64,000 bases of DNA from Megalonaias nervosa (taxonomy: Eukaryota > Mollusca > Bivalvia > Unionida > Unionidae). A model generated the notes under the pieces. That model searched no databases. It saw nothing but the letters and a program-made list of their open reading frames with translations, and was not told where the DNA came from. Location of the stretch: contig JAECUM010001898.1 in NCBI GenBank assembly GCA_016617855.1, positions 1-64,000 on the forward strand. Reading direction: 5' to 3'. Positions within the stretch are counted from its first letter, which is position 1; every line of letters starts with the position of its first letter. The position numbers were made by a program, and so were the translations under genes. This document shows positions 1 through 13,800 of this stretch, in pieces.

Positions 1-779
1 TAATCTCAATTCTGTGTGATTTTCTTACTGAACTGTTTTCATTCTAGCATACGAGTAATCCTTTGCGATTTTACTGTCTGGAAAACGCATGCAAAATAAA
101 TCGCCAGCAACACTAGTAACTGAAAGAGGAAGGTTCGTTTCTAAAAGAAATTTAATAAACCGAATTTCGATCGAATTACATCAAGGTTCTCTCTGGTATT
201 TATATACATCCAAGTTCAGGCTGAGTTGTCTATGATGAAGCAGCAAGCTGATGTTTATTAGCTTTTCGTGCTCTTGTATTTCATGTGCGCCTCCATGCAC
301 AATAGCGAAATCACATTACACAATTTCCAAGACGTAAAGTCTTCTCCTTTACTAGATAATTTCACAAATCTAAACAAGACGGCAGAATTGTCCTTTCAGT
401 TCTGTTTTCTTGTCTTTTCTGGTGAAAATTCTGAATATTCTGCTTTCCTATTCAACATGATTAGAAGCTGAATATTATGAAGATGAGACACATTGGTAGC
501 GGTAACTGTTTGCGAAATCCAATATGGCTGATAGACAGGCATGGTAGCCTCGATTTCGAAGGAACCAATCATATTGTAGAACTGTATTCCTATATACATG
601 CGATACATTTCTATAAGAATGGAACCGGGTGCCCATTCTAAACTGAAAATTGCAAAGAAATTTTTTATTATTTTTTTTAAAATTAAAAAACGTATTTTTT
701 GCCAAAGAACGTACACCCGTATTCAGGTCCAAAATACGGAAAAAATGGGACAGTTGGCAGCTATGGGAAATGTCAACCA
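1..779. other. TOP2 intron 15, unassigned AT-rich DNA
   Basis: No exon of either host gene is recognisable here. The short open frames on both strands resemble no family I know. The 5' part of the neighbouring hAT-type transposase relic may start in this stretch, but no zinc finger or terminal inverted repeat could be found. The next TOP2 exon, carrying the catalytic tyrosine, must lie to the left of the window. Confidence 0.5.
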
Positions 780-3004
780 TTCAGATGAGTGACTTAACTG
801 CACACATGATAAAGTTCCCATTCAGCATTGCCACTGGTGGAAGCAATGAAGGTGACAAGAAACAAGAAACAGTTTCCTCTTGTGGTTCAAACCAAGCAGT
901 CAGAATTAGGACATGTCAGCTCAGAGCTATTGGCGCCACCAGTATGTGAAGGTTCTGCTACTGGTGAGAAAATCTGTAGTTACATGTTTTTAAAACTACT
1001 TTTGAGGGTGGGGATGGTGATGCCTTTCAAAGGGCACCTGCTCAGACATGGACTATTGTTAATGATAGGTTATCAGGTCAGTTTCTTTAAATCATTATCA
1101 ATAAAACTTAAGATTGGATTGAAAATTTTGTTACAAGATATAGGCTTTATGTGTTTCATTTTACCACATTAGTATCTGGTTTCCTTGATATGGTATTGAT
1201 TCCCTATATTTCATTATTTCTGTTTAAAGCAATTTCATCATCATTCTTCTCGGTATTGAATAGGAGACTATAAAGAGTCAAATGCCTTTAAATTTTATTT
1301 TCTCTGTTATCTCTTCCACCATCTGTATTCTGATTGTTTATGTGTATGTCTTTTTCAGGTGAAAAGATCTTTGATCTTGTGCACAAAGAGCTTTTCATCT
1401 GTGGGATTCCGTGGAAGAATTGCATATCATTTGGATCTGACAGTGCCAGTGTAATGACTGGGAAGAAGAAAGGAGTTACATCCTTTGTGGAGAAGGAACA
1501 GTGTGAAGTCTTTTTGTCTGCCTGCACCTTTCACCTAGCAGCAAAAAGAGGTGCAGAGTGCCTGCCACCAGTTGATGAGGTCTTGGTAGACATATTTTAC
1601 TTCTTCAAAAAAGTACAGTCTGCCAGTCAAATCTGAAAGATCTTCAGGGACTATATGATGTTGAACAAAAAAAGATGCTCAAGCATGGAAGAACCAGATG
1701 GCTGAGCATTGGAAGGTATGACACTGATGGATTACTATTCACATTATATGTTAGCAAACTGCCATTGAGTTTTTGAATGTAATAAAAGGTTCACATTTGT
1801 TGACTTTCTGATAAAATTATTTGTAATTTCATTAGTTATAGGCCAGCAATTCATTTACACTGTAATAATCATTTCCATGTTTCATCTACATGTACATTGT
1901 TTAAATAATTAATCTAATATACAGACAATGGCTTTAATGTCAATTTCTGGTCAGAATAAATGTATAAATAAATTGATTTATGCATTTTCTCTAATATGTT
2001 GCTTTCTTGTTTTTCATATGCCTTGCAAGACTGCTTGAAAACTGGGATCCATTAAAGCATTTCTTCCATGAAGAACAGAAGAAAAAACCCCCAGGAAATT
2101 CTGAAGAGAAGGGCTACTCTGCACAAAAAATTGTGTCATTTTCCAGTTCCTTCGTTCTCCGACAAACAGGCTGTATTGTGTATTCCTCAGCTATACCATC
2201 AAGGCATTTGAAAAAGTCCTTTTGAAGTTACAGGCAGATGAACCCATGATCCATGAAGTGCGGCCATTGCTGTGTAGTCTCTTAAATGATTTATACAGTC
2301 GTTCTGTTATGCCAGATGCTATTTTGAATCGTACTGTGGAGGAGTTCGGTTTCAGAGATCGAGAGAAACAAAAGGATGATGAAGACCTCTTAATTGGAGG
2401 AGAAGCAAGAGATTTTGTGGGCAAAGCAGAAGAAAATCATCTGCGAAAGAGCAGAATAACAGACTTTTATTCCTCAGTGAGGGCTTACTTTGAAGCCATC
2501 TGCACCTATCTTATGGAGAAGCTGACACTGCAAGACCCCCTGCTTCAACACATTTGTGTTGTGGATCCAAAGAATCAAGTAACAGCTAAATCTTTAAACT
2601 TGCAATACTTTCTGAAAAGGTTTCCATGCTTGTTACCACCAGGCGCAATTGCTGATACCATCACAGAGCAGTTTTGCTGGTACCAATCAATGGACATCTC
2701 AATGTGTTTGAAAGACAGAATAGATGAATTTTGGATTGCTGTTTCTACCAAGGAACCTGATCTCCAGTCTTTGCGTAATGTCATGCTGAGCTTACTCACT
2801 GTGCCTCATAGCAGTGCTGCTTATGAACGCCTTTTCAGATGTGTTAGGAAAAACGTTACAGATCTGAGATCCACACTAGCCAATCAGCCCATTGAGGCTC
2901 TATTGGTCCTGAAGTCAAAACCAAAGAATTTTACCAAAGAGTGGACAGATGACCAGCTGGATAGGATGAAGAGTGCCTATTATATCGCCATTAAAAACCC
3001 ATAG
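780..3004 (+). pseudogene. hAT-superfamily transposase-like pseudogene (ZMYM6/SCAND3-like), three exons
   Basis: Translated pieces match the RNase-H-like and dimerisation regions of hAT-derived proteins: SIATGGSNEGDKKQ and SSELLAPPVCEGSATGEKI near 820-970, then IPWKNCISFGSDSASVMTG and RTRWLSIG in 1359-1715, then LLENWDPLKHFF onward to 3004. Two GT-AG introns fit the protein continuity: 964-1358 (splitting TG|EKI) and 1716-2029 (splitting the R of GRLLENW). The frame is broken at three places: about 866 (a 7-bp duplication, acaagaa), about 1630, and about 2140-2165. Part of the CHLIHLAA-like stretch is also missing. It lies antisense inside TOP2 intron 15. It could be a decayed transposon or a dead domesticated copy; the frameshifts argue against a working protein. 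Confidence 0.8.
2222..3004 (+). pseudogene. C-terminal half of the hAT-like transposase, longest intact stretch
   Basis: A 260-codon open stretch ends with TAG at 3002-3004. It contains the SRITDFYSSVRAYFEAIC segment and the hAT C-terminal dimerisation signature LLTVPHSSAAYERLFRCVRK followed by TDLRSTL. The same frame is open a further ~50 bases upstream of the first ATG (LYCVFLSYTIKAFEKVLL), so the ATG at 2222 is not a real start. This is simply the last undamaged part of the broken gene described at 780-3004. Confidence 0.75.
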
Positions 3005-3658
3005 ACTAAGCCTTCATTAAAACATCAGTTCCAAGTGGATCAGTTTGATACTGTTGACAGACTTTGTACAAAATAATATATGAACCTAATATCCATTCTA
3101 GTAAATGTCGACAATGCTGATACTAGATTTTATCAAATAAATAAGATTGCCTTCACTTATCTAGATAAACTTATTATTTTCTGAGTGGATGGGTGGTAAC
3201 AATGTCTATCATAATGTTTTATATCAAGTCTTCCTTAACCATGTAAAATGTAGAGAACTGGCTTTATTTAAAATGTTATGGATATGTGTGAAGCTGAGAA
3301 AACAGATTTTCTAGAGAAAGTAACGGAGGTAAACAACGAAATAAATTTGGGTATGTGGCAGTATTCTTTTGTGGTTTTTATCACTATAATATAAACAGGA
3401 TGTTTAAGTCAGTGGTGTTCAATTTCTGCAGATTTTTGCCTTGAAACACAGAATTACCTGAATACCAGCGTCTTTGCAAACTAGGAGTTATTCACACAAT
3501 ATTGTATAGTCAGTATGTCATGTAATACTACATAATGATAATTATAGTGTATTGATAGTGTCTACTATTTGTGTGCTGAAAATACTGACTGCTGTCTAAA
3601 AATACTGACAGACATTGCTTAAAATACTGACAAGAAAATGTATGGGTAAACAGGTCTG
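3005..3658. other. TOP2 intron 15, no recognised content
   Basis: AT-rich sequence between the hAT relic and the compound microsatellite. I see no exon, repeat array or transposon end in it. Confidence 0.5.
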
Positions 3659-3674
3659 ATATATATGTATATAT

Positions 3675-3735
<61 letters not shown>
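3659..3735. repeat. Compound microsatellite (TA)n(CA)n(TA)n(GA)n
   Basis: Successive runs of TA, CA, TA and GA dinucleotides, about 80 bases beyond the donor of TOP2 exon 15. Open frames through it (IYIYIY, SLSLSL) are artefacts. Confidence 0.95.
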
Positions 3736-3818
3736 TTGGATAGCGACCTAATGCACAATGAAGGGCAAGACTATACACCCTTCCAGTTGTGGTAGGGCAT
3801 CCAACTTTGCAAAATTAC

Positions 3819-4055
3819 CTCACCATGATGATAAGCTGACTGCTCAGATACAGACCCTGCCAGCTGAGCAACTTTTATCTCCTTGACCAGGTTCCTCTTG
3901 AAGCATGTGAAAATAACCTTCCTCTGACCAGGTTTAAAACCGTCAACAAGTGATGGGATGGATCGGACATTGTCCATGTTGCTAAACAAAATCAACTCAC
4001 GGTTGATGAAGTCGTTGTAGGTGATTTGCCTTGTCTGTGTATCATACAAGTACAG
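3819..4055 (-). CDS. TOP2: TOP2 exon 15: end of linker and start of winged-helix domain
   Basis: Codes residues 728-806, from LYLYDTQTRQITYNDFINRE to SAYHHGE, phase 0 at both ends. Acceptor ttcag at 4056-4060, donor GTAATT next to 3819. It contains the conserved SIPSLVDGFKPGQRKV block and KVAQLAGSV. In the family the active-site tyrosine comes roughly 45 residues after YHHGE, in an exon not present here. Confidence 0.95.
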
Positions 4056-4799
4056 CTGAAATGTTAAAAAAATCTAAATTTCAGTAGTCGTATATAAAGT
4101 GGATCATAAATTTTTTGGGGGTTGTTGGTAATTTGCATCAAAAGTTGTTGTGCATGAGTGTGTGTGCGAGAGAGAGAGAGAGAGAGAGAGAGAGGAACCG
4201 TCTATAACCAAGTTCATTTTGAGAAAAAGTATCACTATAATTTGTAACATAAAGAAATACAGGTTTGCTTCTTGGACTTGGTAAATTTGAGTACTGTTAG
4301 TTCAAACAAATTTAGCATTCCTGGGCTACCACTGCTCTTCAACCAAATCCACAAATCGCATAACTGTTGAGGATCAAAAAAGGTAATTTCTACATTTCTT
4401 GGAAATAAAGTGCACAAATGTGTCTTAGATGCAACCCTGGACATGCCCTATCGACATTTTATGGAAAAAGATGATAGCATGTGGAGTTCAAATGATACCA
4501 ATTTATGTAAGATCGGGTAGAATAGGGCCTGAGATACTGCTATTCCATGATTCATGCAGCCACAGAACACTGTTTCTCAAAGAGTTTTCAAGCATTTCTA
4601 AAAGTGTTCAAGGATAATTTTCTCTCAGGAAAACTGAACTCTCAAAATGTCATTTTTTTGAGTGTCCTGAGGTGCAAAAGCAAAAGAAAAGTAATTTGCA
4701 TACACAACAGCAAAGAGGTACTAAATCTGCAACTACCTGCAGTGTGTGTCATTTGATCCATCCAATTTTAATACATTTAACTTGTTTATTTCTCTAGTA

Positions 4800-4875
<76 letters not shown>

Positions 4876-7800
4876 TAGATAGATAGATAGATATGAATAT
4901 AAATAAGAATAAGATATATTTTATTCACTCAGAATAAATACAATATGCTTCAGGGAAAACTTGAAGTTTGTCAAGGAAACCCCTCAAAGCTTTGAAGGTC
5001 ACATGGACCATGTATTCATAAAATGTACCAAAACAATGATCTAAATAATGGACTTCATATTAGTCTGAATTGATATTAACAACTTAAACATTAATTGAGA
5101 AATCACTGTGGTGATCTCCATTTCAAAGCATTTTCCACAAGATTTAAGTTCACATTGGTGGAATATCCAAGGGATTTAACTTCTTGAAGGTATAATCAGT
5201 TAAATGAGTTGCCTCCCTTTATATGTAAAATGTGACATTGCATTGCTGATGATCTATCCCTAGGTACCAATTTAGTAAGACCAAGCGGTTTGTTACTATT
5301 ATAGTAACACAAACTTTCTGATGAGAGACACTGCCAGAAAGATTGGCATTACCTCCGGAAGCCCCATTTCTTCCCTCCTCTTTCTTTCATCCATCCAGTT
5401 GGTCAGCCATTCCTTTCTCTCCTCAATCTTCTTCTTGCTGAAAGCAAGGTTGATGGAAGCATCATCCTCTGGCCCTGCATACTTGAAGGGAATCCGATGG
5501 CGTTCCATCTCAGAAAAATAGTCTTTAGCCTCCTTCGCTGTGCTTGTACCCAAACCTGAAAGTTCAGAGACAAAAATTAAATCCAAATGATCATTCTGGA
5601 ATGCAATAATTGCAATTTCAAGGTCCAAGCAAAGTTGTGTTTCACTTAACCTTTTTGATAAATGTTACAGCTCTCGCATGTTACATATTTTTTGATAATG
5701 AACTATTTTCTCCCTTTTTCTTGATAAGCAACAAATGTGTATTTTTGTAAAATAGAAATACAAAAATATTTTGCAAAAATGTAAAGGGATTTTACTATCA
5801 TTTTCAAAATGGCCCTTGGTCCAGGAATTTTGAAAACTTGGGGATGTTTGGTAAAATTTGTTACACTGTTAATATAAAAAGTGTTTCACAACAAAAGCAG
5901 CAGCCTAGGTTACTCTAACTCTTTATATCCTTTGCTATGAGTGTGATAGTAAATATCTAGGCAAAGTCCATCCGATTTCTTGTTCTGTTTGGGAATCTTT
6001 TTTTGTCTTTGCACTTAAATTGTGAGAAACGGACAGTTTTGGGCATAAAACAGGTCCTCTGTTATAGCAAGCAAAGACCCGAATTCTTCACTTAATACAA
6101 TTTTGCAAGGAATTGGCCAAATGATTTACATTAAACTTAAATAGTTCTGAAGAGTGTATCCATGGTAACTGCAAAACACCCAGATGATTTCATAGAAATA
6201 TAAATGATGAAACACTCCACTCCACCCCTCCAAAACGTATCCCTAATACAATTCTGGACATCAATGACCCATCCTGTCACTGGGCCCTGAGGCAGAGAAG
6301 GGGTCATGTTAGCGATATTATATTCCAAATATGAAGTGAACTGGATAAGGCGTTGCAGAAATATAAATGATGAAAATACCCTGAGAGCCCCACCCATGGG
6401 CAGAACATACCAGCGGGAGTGGTACAAAAAGAGGAGCATGTGCTGATGTCATATTTCAAATAATAACTGAATTGGGCAAGGGGTTACTGAGAAAAAATAA
6501 ATTAAAAAAAAAGAAAAAATAATTGAGACCAAAATGTAGCCATATATACAATTCCTGACCCAATGCCTCTCAGAAGCAGTTATGTTAGTGAAAGAAGATA
6601 TTCAAAAATGTGAAGTAAATTTGGTAATGAATTACTGTGGCCTGTTCCAGTAATATCTACTTGGGTCCCTGAGAAAGCACGCTCAGTTTGGACCAGCCAC
6701 CCATAGATGCAATTCAGAATTTTGTATAATTTTCATATAAACAGTTTCAGTGATCAGATATCCTAGCATATATTTTCAAAGAACTGCCTTCCCTGGTACC
6801 ATGTACATTTAAATGGACCAGCCTTGACATCCAATGATAAAAAAAGAATAAACAAATGTGTCTCCACTATACTTCCTGAACTGCCCCACCCAAGGGCAGA
6901 ATACAGGTGCCCTATGTCCCTGTCTCACAGACTCCCCCACACCAAGAGGTGATCAATATACACAATTTCTTTACAAAGACACTTTATTTAGATAGTTATT
7001 GTGCTTAAGACTAATCTGTGCTGATCACAGGGTCCATTTAGTACAGCATCCAACATGATATTTAACTCATTCACTCCACACCCCCACCCCAAGGAGATTT
7101 TTGTCATTTTCGACTGAAATGCGAGTAAGAAACACATTTTGGGGGCTGCTTCTGAATACATCCAAATAAATCTGCATCCAAGAGATTTCCATTTAGCCTG
7201 ATGCCCAGCAGTGTTAGAAACAGAATTTTCATTGGCTATTCCACTCACACACGTGCAGAAGGGTAAAAGTTGGATTTTTTTAAAATTAAAAAAAAACCCC
7301 AAAACATAATGGACCTATCATTTTCGTGTCCTGGCCATTTACACTTGAAATCCCCAAATTATCCTCTTTTTTTTGCAAATGGTCACCTGTCTGTGTGTAG
7401 TTCAGACCAGTTTGCCTTAGATCTGAGGCCAAAAAGTCTAAAAATTTGATTCCGACAACAGGCCACGTTTTGGTGAATAAAAAAAAAAATAAAATAAAAA
7501 AAAATTGGGTCTCAAAAACTGTTTTTCCCTCTGTATTTTGTAATGTAAGTAGAAAGTCCAGATTATTTGGTATCCCTGTAGAGCTACAGCTGTCTACTTT
7601 TCTGTAATACCACCCATTTTGGTGTATCTTAAATCATCTTGACGCTAAAGAGCTTGGAAGCAGGGTACTATATCCTGACGCACAAATGTGGTGCCAAGAG
7701 TTAATGAGTTAAGACAAAACGTATTATCTGGGATTTTTACTTCTCAGCCTGATCTTACTTGTCAATAACCAGTAATGAATACCCCCATTTCAAAATGACA

Positions 7801-10800
7801 GTGAATGATACATATTCAGTCAATGCAGGTTTTAGTCAGTGGAAAGCTATATTATGCATATACAAGACCAGGAAAATAATTTAATAAGACTCACATTACA
7901 TGCAACTTTAGAATAAGTTACTTGCCCAGCATAATTTTCCATTTCTTTTGAGCTGCTCAACACTGTTACATGCCTAACTACCAAGTGAAAACTTTACCAC
8001 CAATGTCAGCATAAATGGTATAAGGGAGACTTACAAATACATGGCCATGCAATCATTGCAAGAGAAAAGCATTATCCAGTAAATAATAAAAATAAACACT
8101 CTTACTTTGATTAAACAAAGAGAACATGAACTCCACTGAAATATGTTACCTGAAACTAGAGCAAAATGTATCTTATACAGTGCAGTGGTTTGGTGTTGTA
8201 CAGCACCAAAACAAAGTTTAAAGCTGAGGTAATTGGAACAAAGTGCCATGCCGACTGATACACCATGGTAGGTAATCAGGACTGATCCAGTGATGGAATC
8301 CACACCCTTTCAGTACAGAGTCTGGCAAGCTAACTAAAGAGTCACCATGGCTCCTACCGCCATTGGTTGCCTCTTACAACATGTAAGAGTGCATATTGGG
8401 ACTATTCAACATTGTCAAGTTCATAGAGCATATTGGGACTATCCTACACTGCCAAGTCTACAGAGCATACTGGGATTATTCTACATTGCCAAGTCCACGG
8501 AACATATTGGGATTATCCTACATTGTCAAGTCCACAGAGCATATTGGGACTATAATACACTGCCAAGTCCATGGAGCATATTGTTCCTATTCTACATTGC
8601 CATGCCCAGAGCATATTGTTCCTATTCTACAGTGACAAGTCCACAGAGCATATTGTTCCTATTCTACATTGCCAAGTCCTTACAGCATATTGTTCCTATT
8701 CTACATTGTCAAGTCCTTAGAGCATATTGTTCCTATTCTACATTGCCAAGTCCACAGAGCATATTGGGACTACTGTACATTGCCAAGTCCGTAGGCGGTA
8801 TCTTCTACAGTGAAACAACATTCTAAGTAAAATGTACATTTCTGACTTGTTTTGAATTAACACCTTTGTAGTACTTGACTTTCCATGTATGCCAAGTTTC
8901 TGTGGCTTTCTTCCATTCCTCAAATTCAGGTATACTGTAGAATGCCTTCTCTTCCTTGCCCTTTGTAACCTATGAAGATGGAAAATATGTCTCAAGCTGG
9001 CGTACAATGGTCTCTCATAACAATCTCTTCATAACATTGCTACTTAATCTGCTTCACCTAATTTACTTCCTGGTCAATAAGCCCCCCCCCGTTTCCTACT
9101 GCAATGTTTTTAAAATTAGGGTAGGTAGGAAGGTCTTTCTATTTAAATATACACATACACACATGTCATGTCACATTATTAAATACCCAGGTTTTGTATG
9201 TACTTATGCACTATTATAACAGTCTTATTAGAACATCTCTCTGCATAATACACATAAATTATGGCTCCCATGAAAAGCAGTTGTATAGAGGGGGCTCTAT
9301 ACTTTTTAATTTTCATATTCTGCTTTAGCAGTACCAATTTACAACAATTTTAGCAGTACCAATTTACAACAATTTTAGCAGTACCAATTTACAACAGTTT
9401 TAGCAGTACCAATTTACAACAATTTTAGCAGGACCAATTTACAACAATTTTAGCAGTACCAATTTACAACAGTTTTAGCAGTACTGATTTACAACAATTT
9501 TAGCAGTACCAATTTACAACAATTTTAGCAGTACCAATTTACAACAGTTTTAGCAGTACTAATTTACAACAATTTTAGCAGTACCAATCTACAACAATTT
9601 TAGAACACAAAGATTCTCACTATTTGCATCTAAAAGCTGGATGTATACAAACGCCTGATTCATGAATGGACAAATTTAAGATGCATATCACTGCATTAGT
9701 GTTATTATTAGTTTCACATTTTACAATTAGGACTTTAAGTTTGGTCTGAAAGCTGAATTTAAATTAATTCCCATTTTGAAGAAAAAAATGGTGGTGAAAA
9801 CTGAATCAAAGATTGAAGGCTTTCAGCCTCTGCAACTTACATTCTATTTATGTAAAACATTACCACTCAATTTGTGCAATTTTATAAAGTGTTATCTGTA
9901 ACACATAATTTGAGTTACTCATTTGCTATTTGCATATTGTATGAATTTACAACATATTTTGTACACATTTAATTTTCTTGCTAAATTTATTTATATTTAA
10001 GCAGTACCTTGACAATAGGTGTGATGAATTCTTCCAGGAAATTATATTTCAAGAGATTTGGCCAGAAATGATGAATGAAGTTGACAAGGAGTCCCTTTAT
10101 GTGTGATCCATCCTGATCCTGATCAGTCATGATCATAATTTTGCCGTAGCGCAATGCCTTAAGCTTATCAGGTTCATCATACTTTTCTTTGAACTGCAAT
10201 CCCACAATCTTGATGATATTGTTTATTTCAGCATTGTCCATGATCTGAAAAAACAAATTAAGAAAATGTCGCAAGTAATACTTGTGGTCAAATTGTACAG
10301 ACTTGGCAAGTCTGGATTTCATAGGCAAAACAAAAATGGACAAACAGCTTTTAAAGGCTTTAATTTTTGTGTACGATTTGGATTTTTAACGTAGCTTTAA
10401 CAATTTTTCAGTCATACTGTTATGATGTCTGCAATGTGGCAGTTTATAGTGATGTCCAGCACTGGGGTATCATGCCGCAGACATGGAGCATTATGTCCCA
10501 CCCAATCATATTATCCTGACACCAGGCCCACCAGTCCTAACACTAACCTCTTAATGCTAAGTCTTTGGTATGACTTGGCCAGGATTTGAACCTGCGACAT
10601 CCCACATCCAAGGCAGATGCTCTAACCTCTATGACATCAGGGCGATGTGCTTTCTTCTGTTTTATTTTTTATCAATTTACCATAAGCGTAATCCATTCAC
10701 AGGCAAGAGGAAGACAGAATTCAGCATATGAACTGTAAAAAGTAAACATTAATGTCTGCCACAAGCACAAAAATAGTGATGATGCCCTATACCTACCTGT

Positions 10801-13800
10801 TTATGTGTTGCTTCTCGTACATTCAGGACCTTGCCCTTCAGTGGAAAGACACCAAATTTATCTCGTCCAACAACACTGAGTCCTGCCACAGCCAGTGTTT
10901 TGGCTGAGTCTCCCTCAGTCAAAATGAGAGTACAGTCAATAGAGCTCCTGGTACCTGCATCGTTGGCATCATCCAACTTGGGTATGCCTTTCAGTTTAGA
11001 GTGTTTTGCACCAGCAAATTTTCTATTCAGCTGAGACTGGGCCTTGAATTTCATCCAACTTAGGATGCTCTCCACTATCCCACATTTGTTTACCTGGAAA
11101 TTGAAAAAAAAAACCAACCCAAAACCCATACTGTACATTTATACTTGACATTCATACAAACTCTGAAAAATTACAGATAATAATGAAATGGTATTAATTA
11201 CTTGTTGTGAATAAATAACATACTGAATATGAATATTGTACATTTATGCCAACTCTGACCATTACAGACTCTGCTGAAATGACAAGAATTATATTTTGTG
11301 GCAAGATAACATTCATACTGAAAATGAATGTTGTACATTCATATCTACTCAGACCATCATAGACTATGCTGAAATGACACCAATATTTTTTTTGTGGCAA
11401 GATAACATTCATACTGAAAATGAACACTATACATTTTACCAACTCTGACCACTATGGACAATGCTGAAATGACATCAATTATATTCTGTGGCAAGATAAT
11501 ATTCCTATGGACAATGAATGCTGTACATTCATACTAACTCTGACCATTATGGACAATGATGAAATGACATAAATTTAGATAATATTCATACTGAAAATGA
11601 TTACCATACATTCACTAATAACTACATTCATTACAGACATAGTGGGACAAAGAAAAAAAAATGTGAAGATCTTAAAATTATCTAAATGCCTGAAGTGTTT
11701 TCAGGCACAACTATTTAATTAAAAGATTTTAAAATAAGGGTTAATTTACTGTACACTGAAAGGAAATAAAACATAAAATAGATGAATGGTGAACTTTTAT
11801 TAAAACAAATATACCCCAACCTCACCTCCACTAAAAGCTGCAGCAGCAGCATTCACATAATAATGTAATATGTTGTATCCAACTGCAGGGCAAAGAGGGC
11901 AATAACTCGAAAAAGCAAATGACAGGGAGCACCAAGAGTTGTCAGTATGTGGATCTTTAGATGATGGCCATATTATATACACCAAGTTTAACAGTGATCC
12001 ATACCGAATGCATGAGAAACTGTTTGACTTAAAACACAAATGAGACGGCCATTATAAACACCCCAAGTTTTACATTGATCCATACAAAATGTAAGATAAA
12101 CTGTTGGGCTTCTACAAAAATGAGATTCAGTCATACACTGCAATCAGCACAAAGAAAACCCCAGGGTTCCCAACCTTTTCGACTATGAGGATCCCTTCTT
12201 AACTTCAACAAGTTTTGTGGATACCCACATGCTAATAGTTGTACCTTAAGGATTCATGGGGGAACCACAGCCCACAGGATAGGAACCACTGAGCAATAGA
12301 CCAAAAAGGCGATAAATAAAATTGCAGAAAGTAATTCGTCAATGTGTGTACCTTAAGGTGATGACCATAATAATTACAAAGTACCATCAAAATTTATATT
12401 AGAAAACCCTGCAGGACTAGTTGGTTGCATTCACAAAACTGTCTCATATACTGCTGCAAGACAGTACAAACAATAACAAAAATTATTCAAGCAATGTGAT
12501 ATGCCGATATTCACATCTTCAGGTGATGTCCATTACATTTATCAAGTTTCACTGCAAACCATCAAGAACTGCAGGACTAGTTGTGTTCATGAGACTGTCA
12601 TACACGGCTACAAGACATAAAGGACACCAACTCTTACAAAAAGTACAGGAGAAAAGTGATTTGGTGATATGCACATTTTCAGGTGGTGACCAAAATATTT
12701 ATAAAGTTTCATGACAATCTATAAAAAACTACAGCTATGCGGACTACAATAAAATAGACAAAATTGCTGGATAATCAATCATAAAATGGAAGACTGTGAA
12801 TCAGTCAAGGATACAGCCAAAAAATTGGCATAAATAAAGAAAGAGGGCTAACCTGCTGAATGAATTTCTCTCCTAACATGCACTTGGAACCGAAAGACTT
12901 TGCCTGAAGTGTCATATTTTCCTTTGTCTGCGAGTCAAAAGTCGGGTTTTCAATCAAACAGTTCACAAACACCCACAGATGGTTTTTGACCTGCAAAAGA
13001 AATCAGGTGTTAAAAAGGAAATACATTCCAAACTTGAGTAAAATGTAAATTTGAGAGTTTATCTAATGAAGCATCAGGGTTCATGCTGGACTCTGCTTTC
13101 CATGTTTATTTAGGGATAAATGACAAGAAACCAGGAGACTATTTTGCCTGAATTGTCTCCGAATGTGGACCCTGAGCAAGTGAATTTACAAAACAAATGG
13201 ATGCAAGAACTGCTTTGGCAACATGAATTTATGCTGTCTACATTCCCTATTTCATTTAGTCCTTATCTAAAGATTTTATATAAAATATGATCAATACATA
13301 AATTTTAACAGAAATATATAGAAACAAACTGAAATATAGTGAAAAAACGTTACGAAGCAAATCTTGCTAAATGTAACACATTTTGAGAAGCATTTGCCAT
13401 ACAGTTAATATTTACTGACAGTTAAACAGTCCAATATTTTATCCCCAATCACAAAGGAATGTTTTTGTCATTTAAAATTTAGAAAGGAAATCAACCAAAA
13501 TGAATTTGCTATAGAGATATCCTTGAAACTCTCAATAATTACATTTCCTGACTGGTTTTGGAAATTCTGGCAACTTTCAAAGCAAATTAATTTTATAAAG
13601 GAATTTACCTGAAATGGCTTGATACTAATACCGCCTTTGTTCTTTTTCTTCACCACATCTATTAGCTTTTGTACCACCTGATCAGCTATATAGTCAACAT
13701 GGCGACCTCCCTATAATGTAAGGATAATCAGCATAGACAGAAAGAAATAGCCATAGATGTAACATTGCATCAGTGACAGTATTAATAATTTTCTACACAG

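Noticed and set aside
396..780. Overlapping minus-strand open frames of about 100 codons as a further TOP2 exon
   Set aside because: No similarity to the TOP2 catalytic-tyrosine region and no matching splice sites.
8347..8826. 159-codon open frame with an ATG and repeats (YWDYPTLPS..)
   Set aside because: Lies on the 37-bp minisatellite, antisense to TOP2 intron 13; the frame changes sense every unit.
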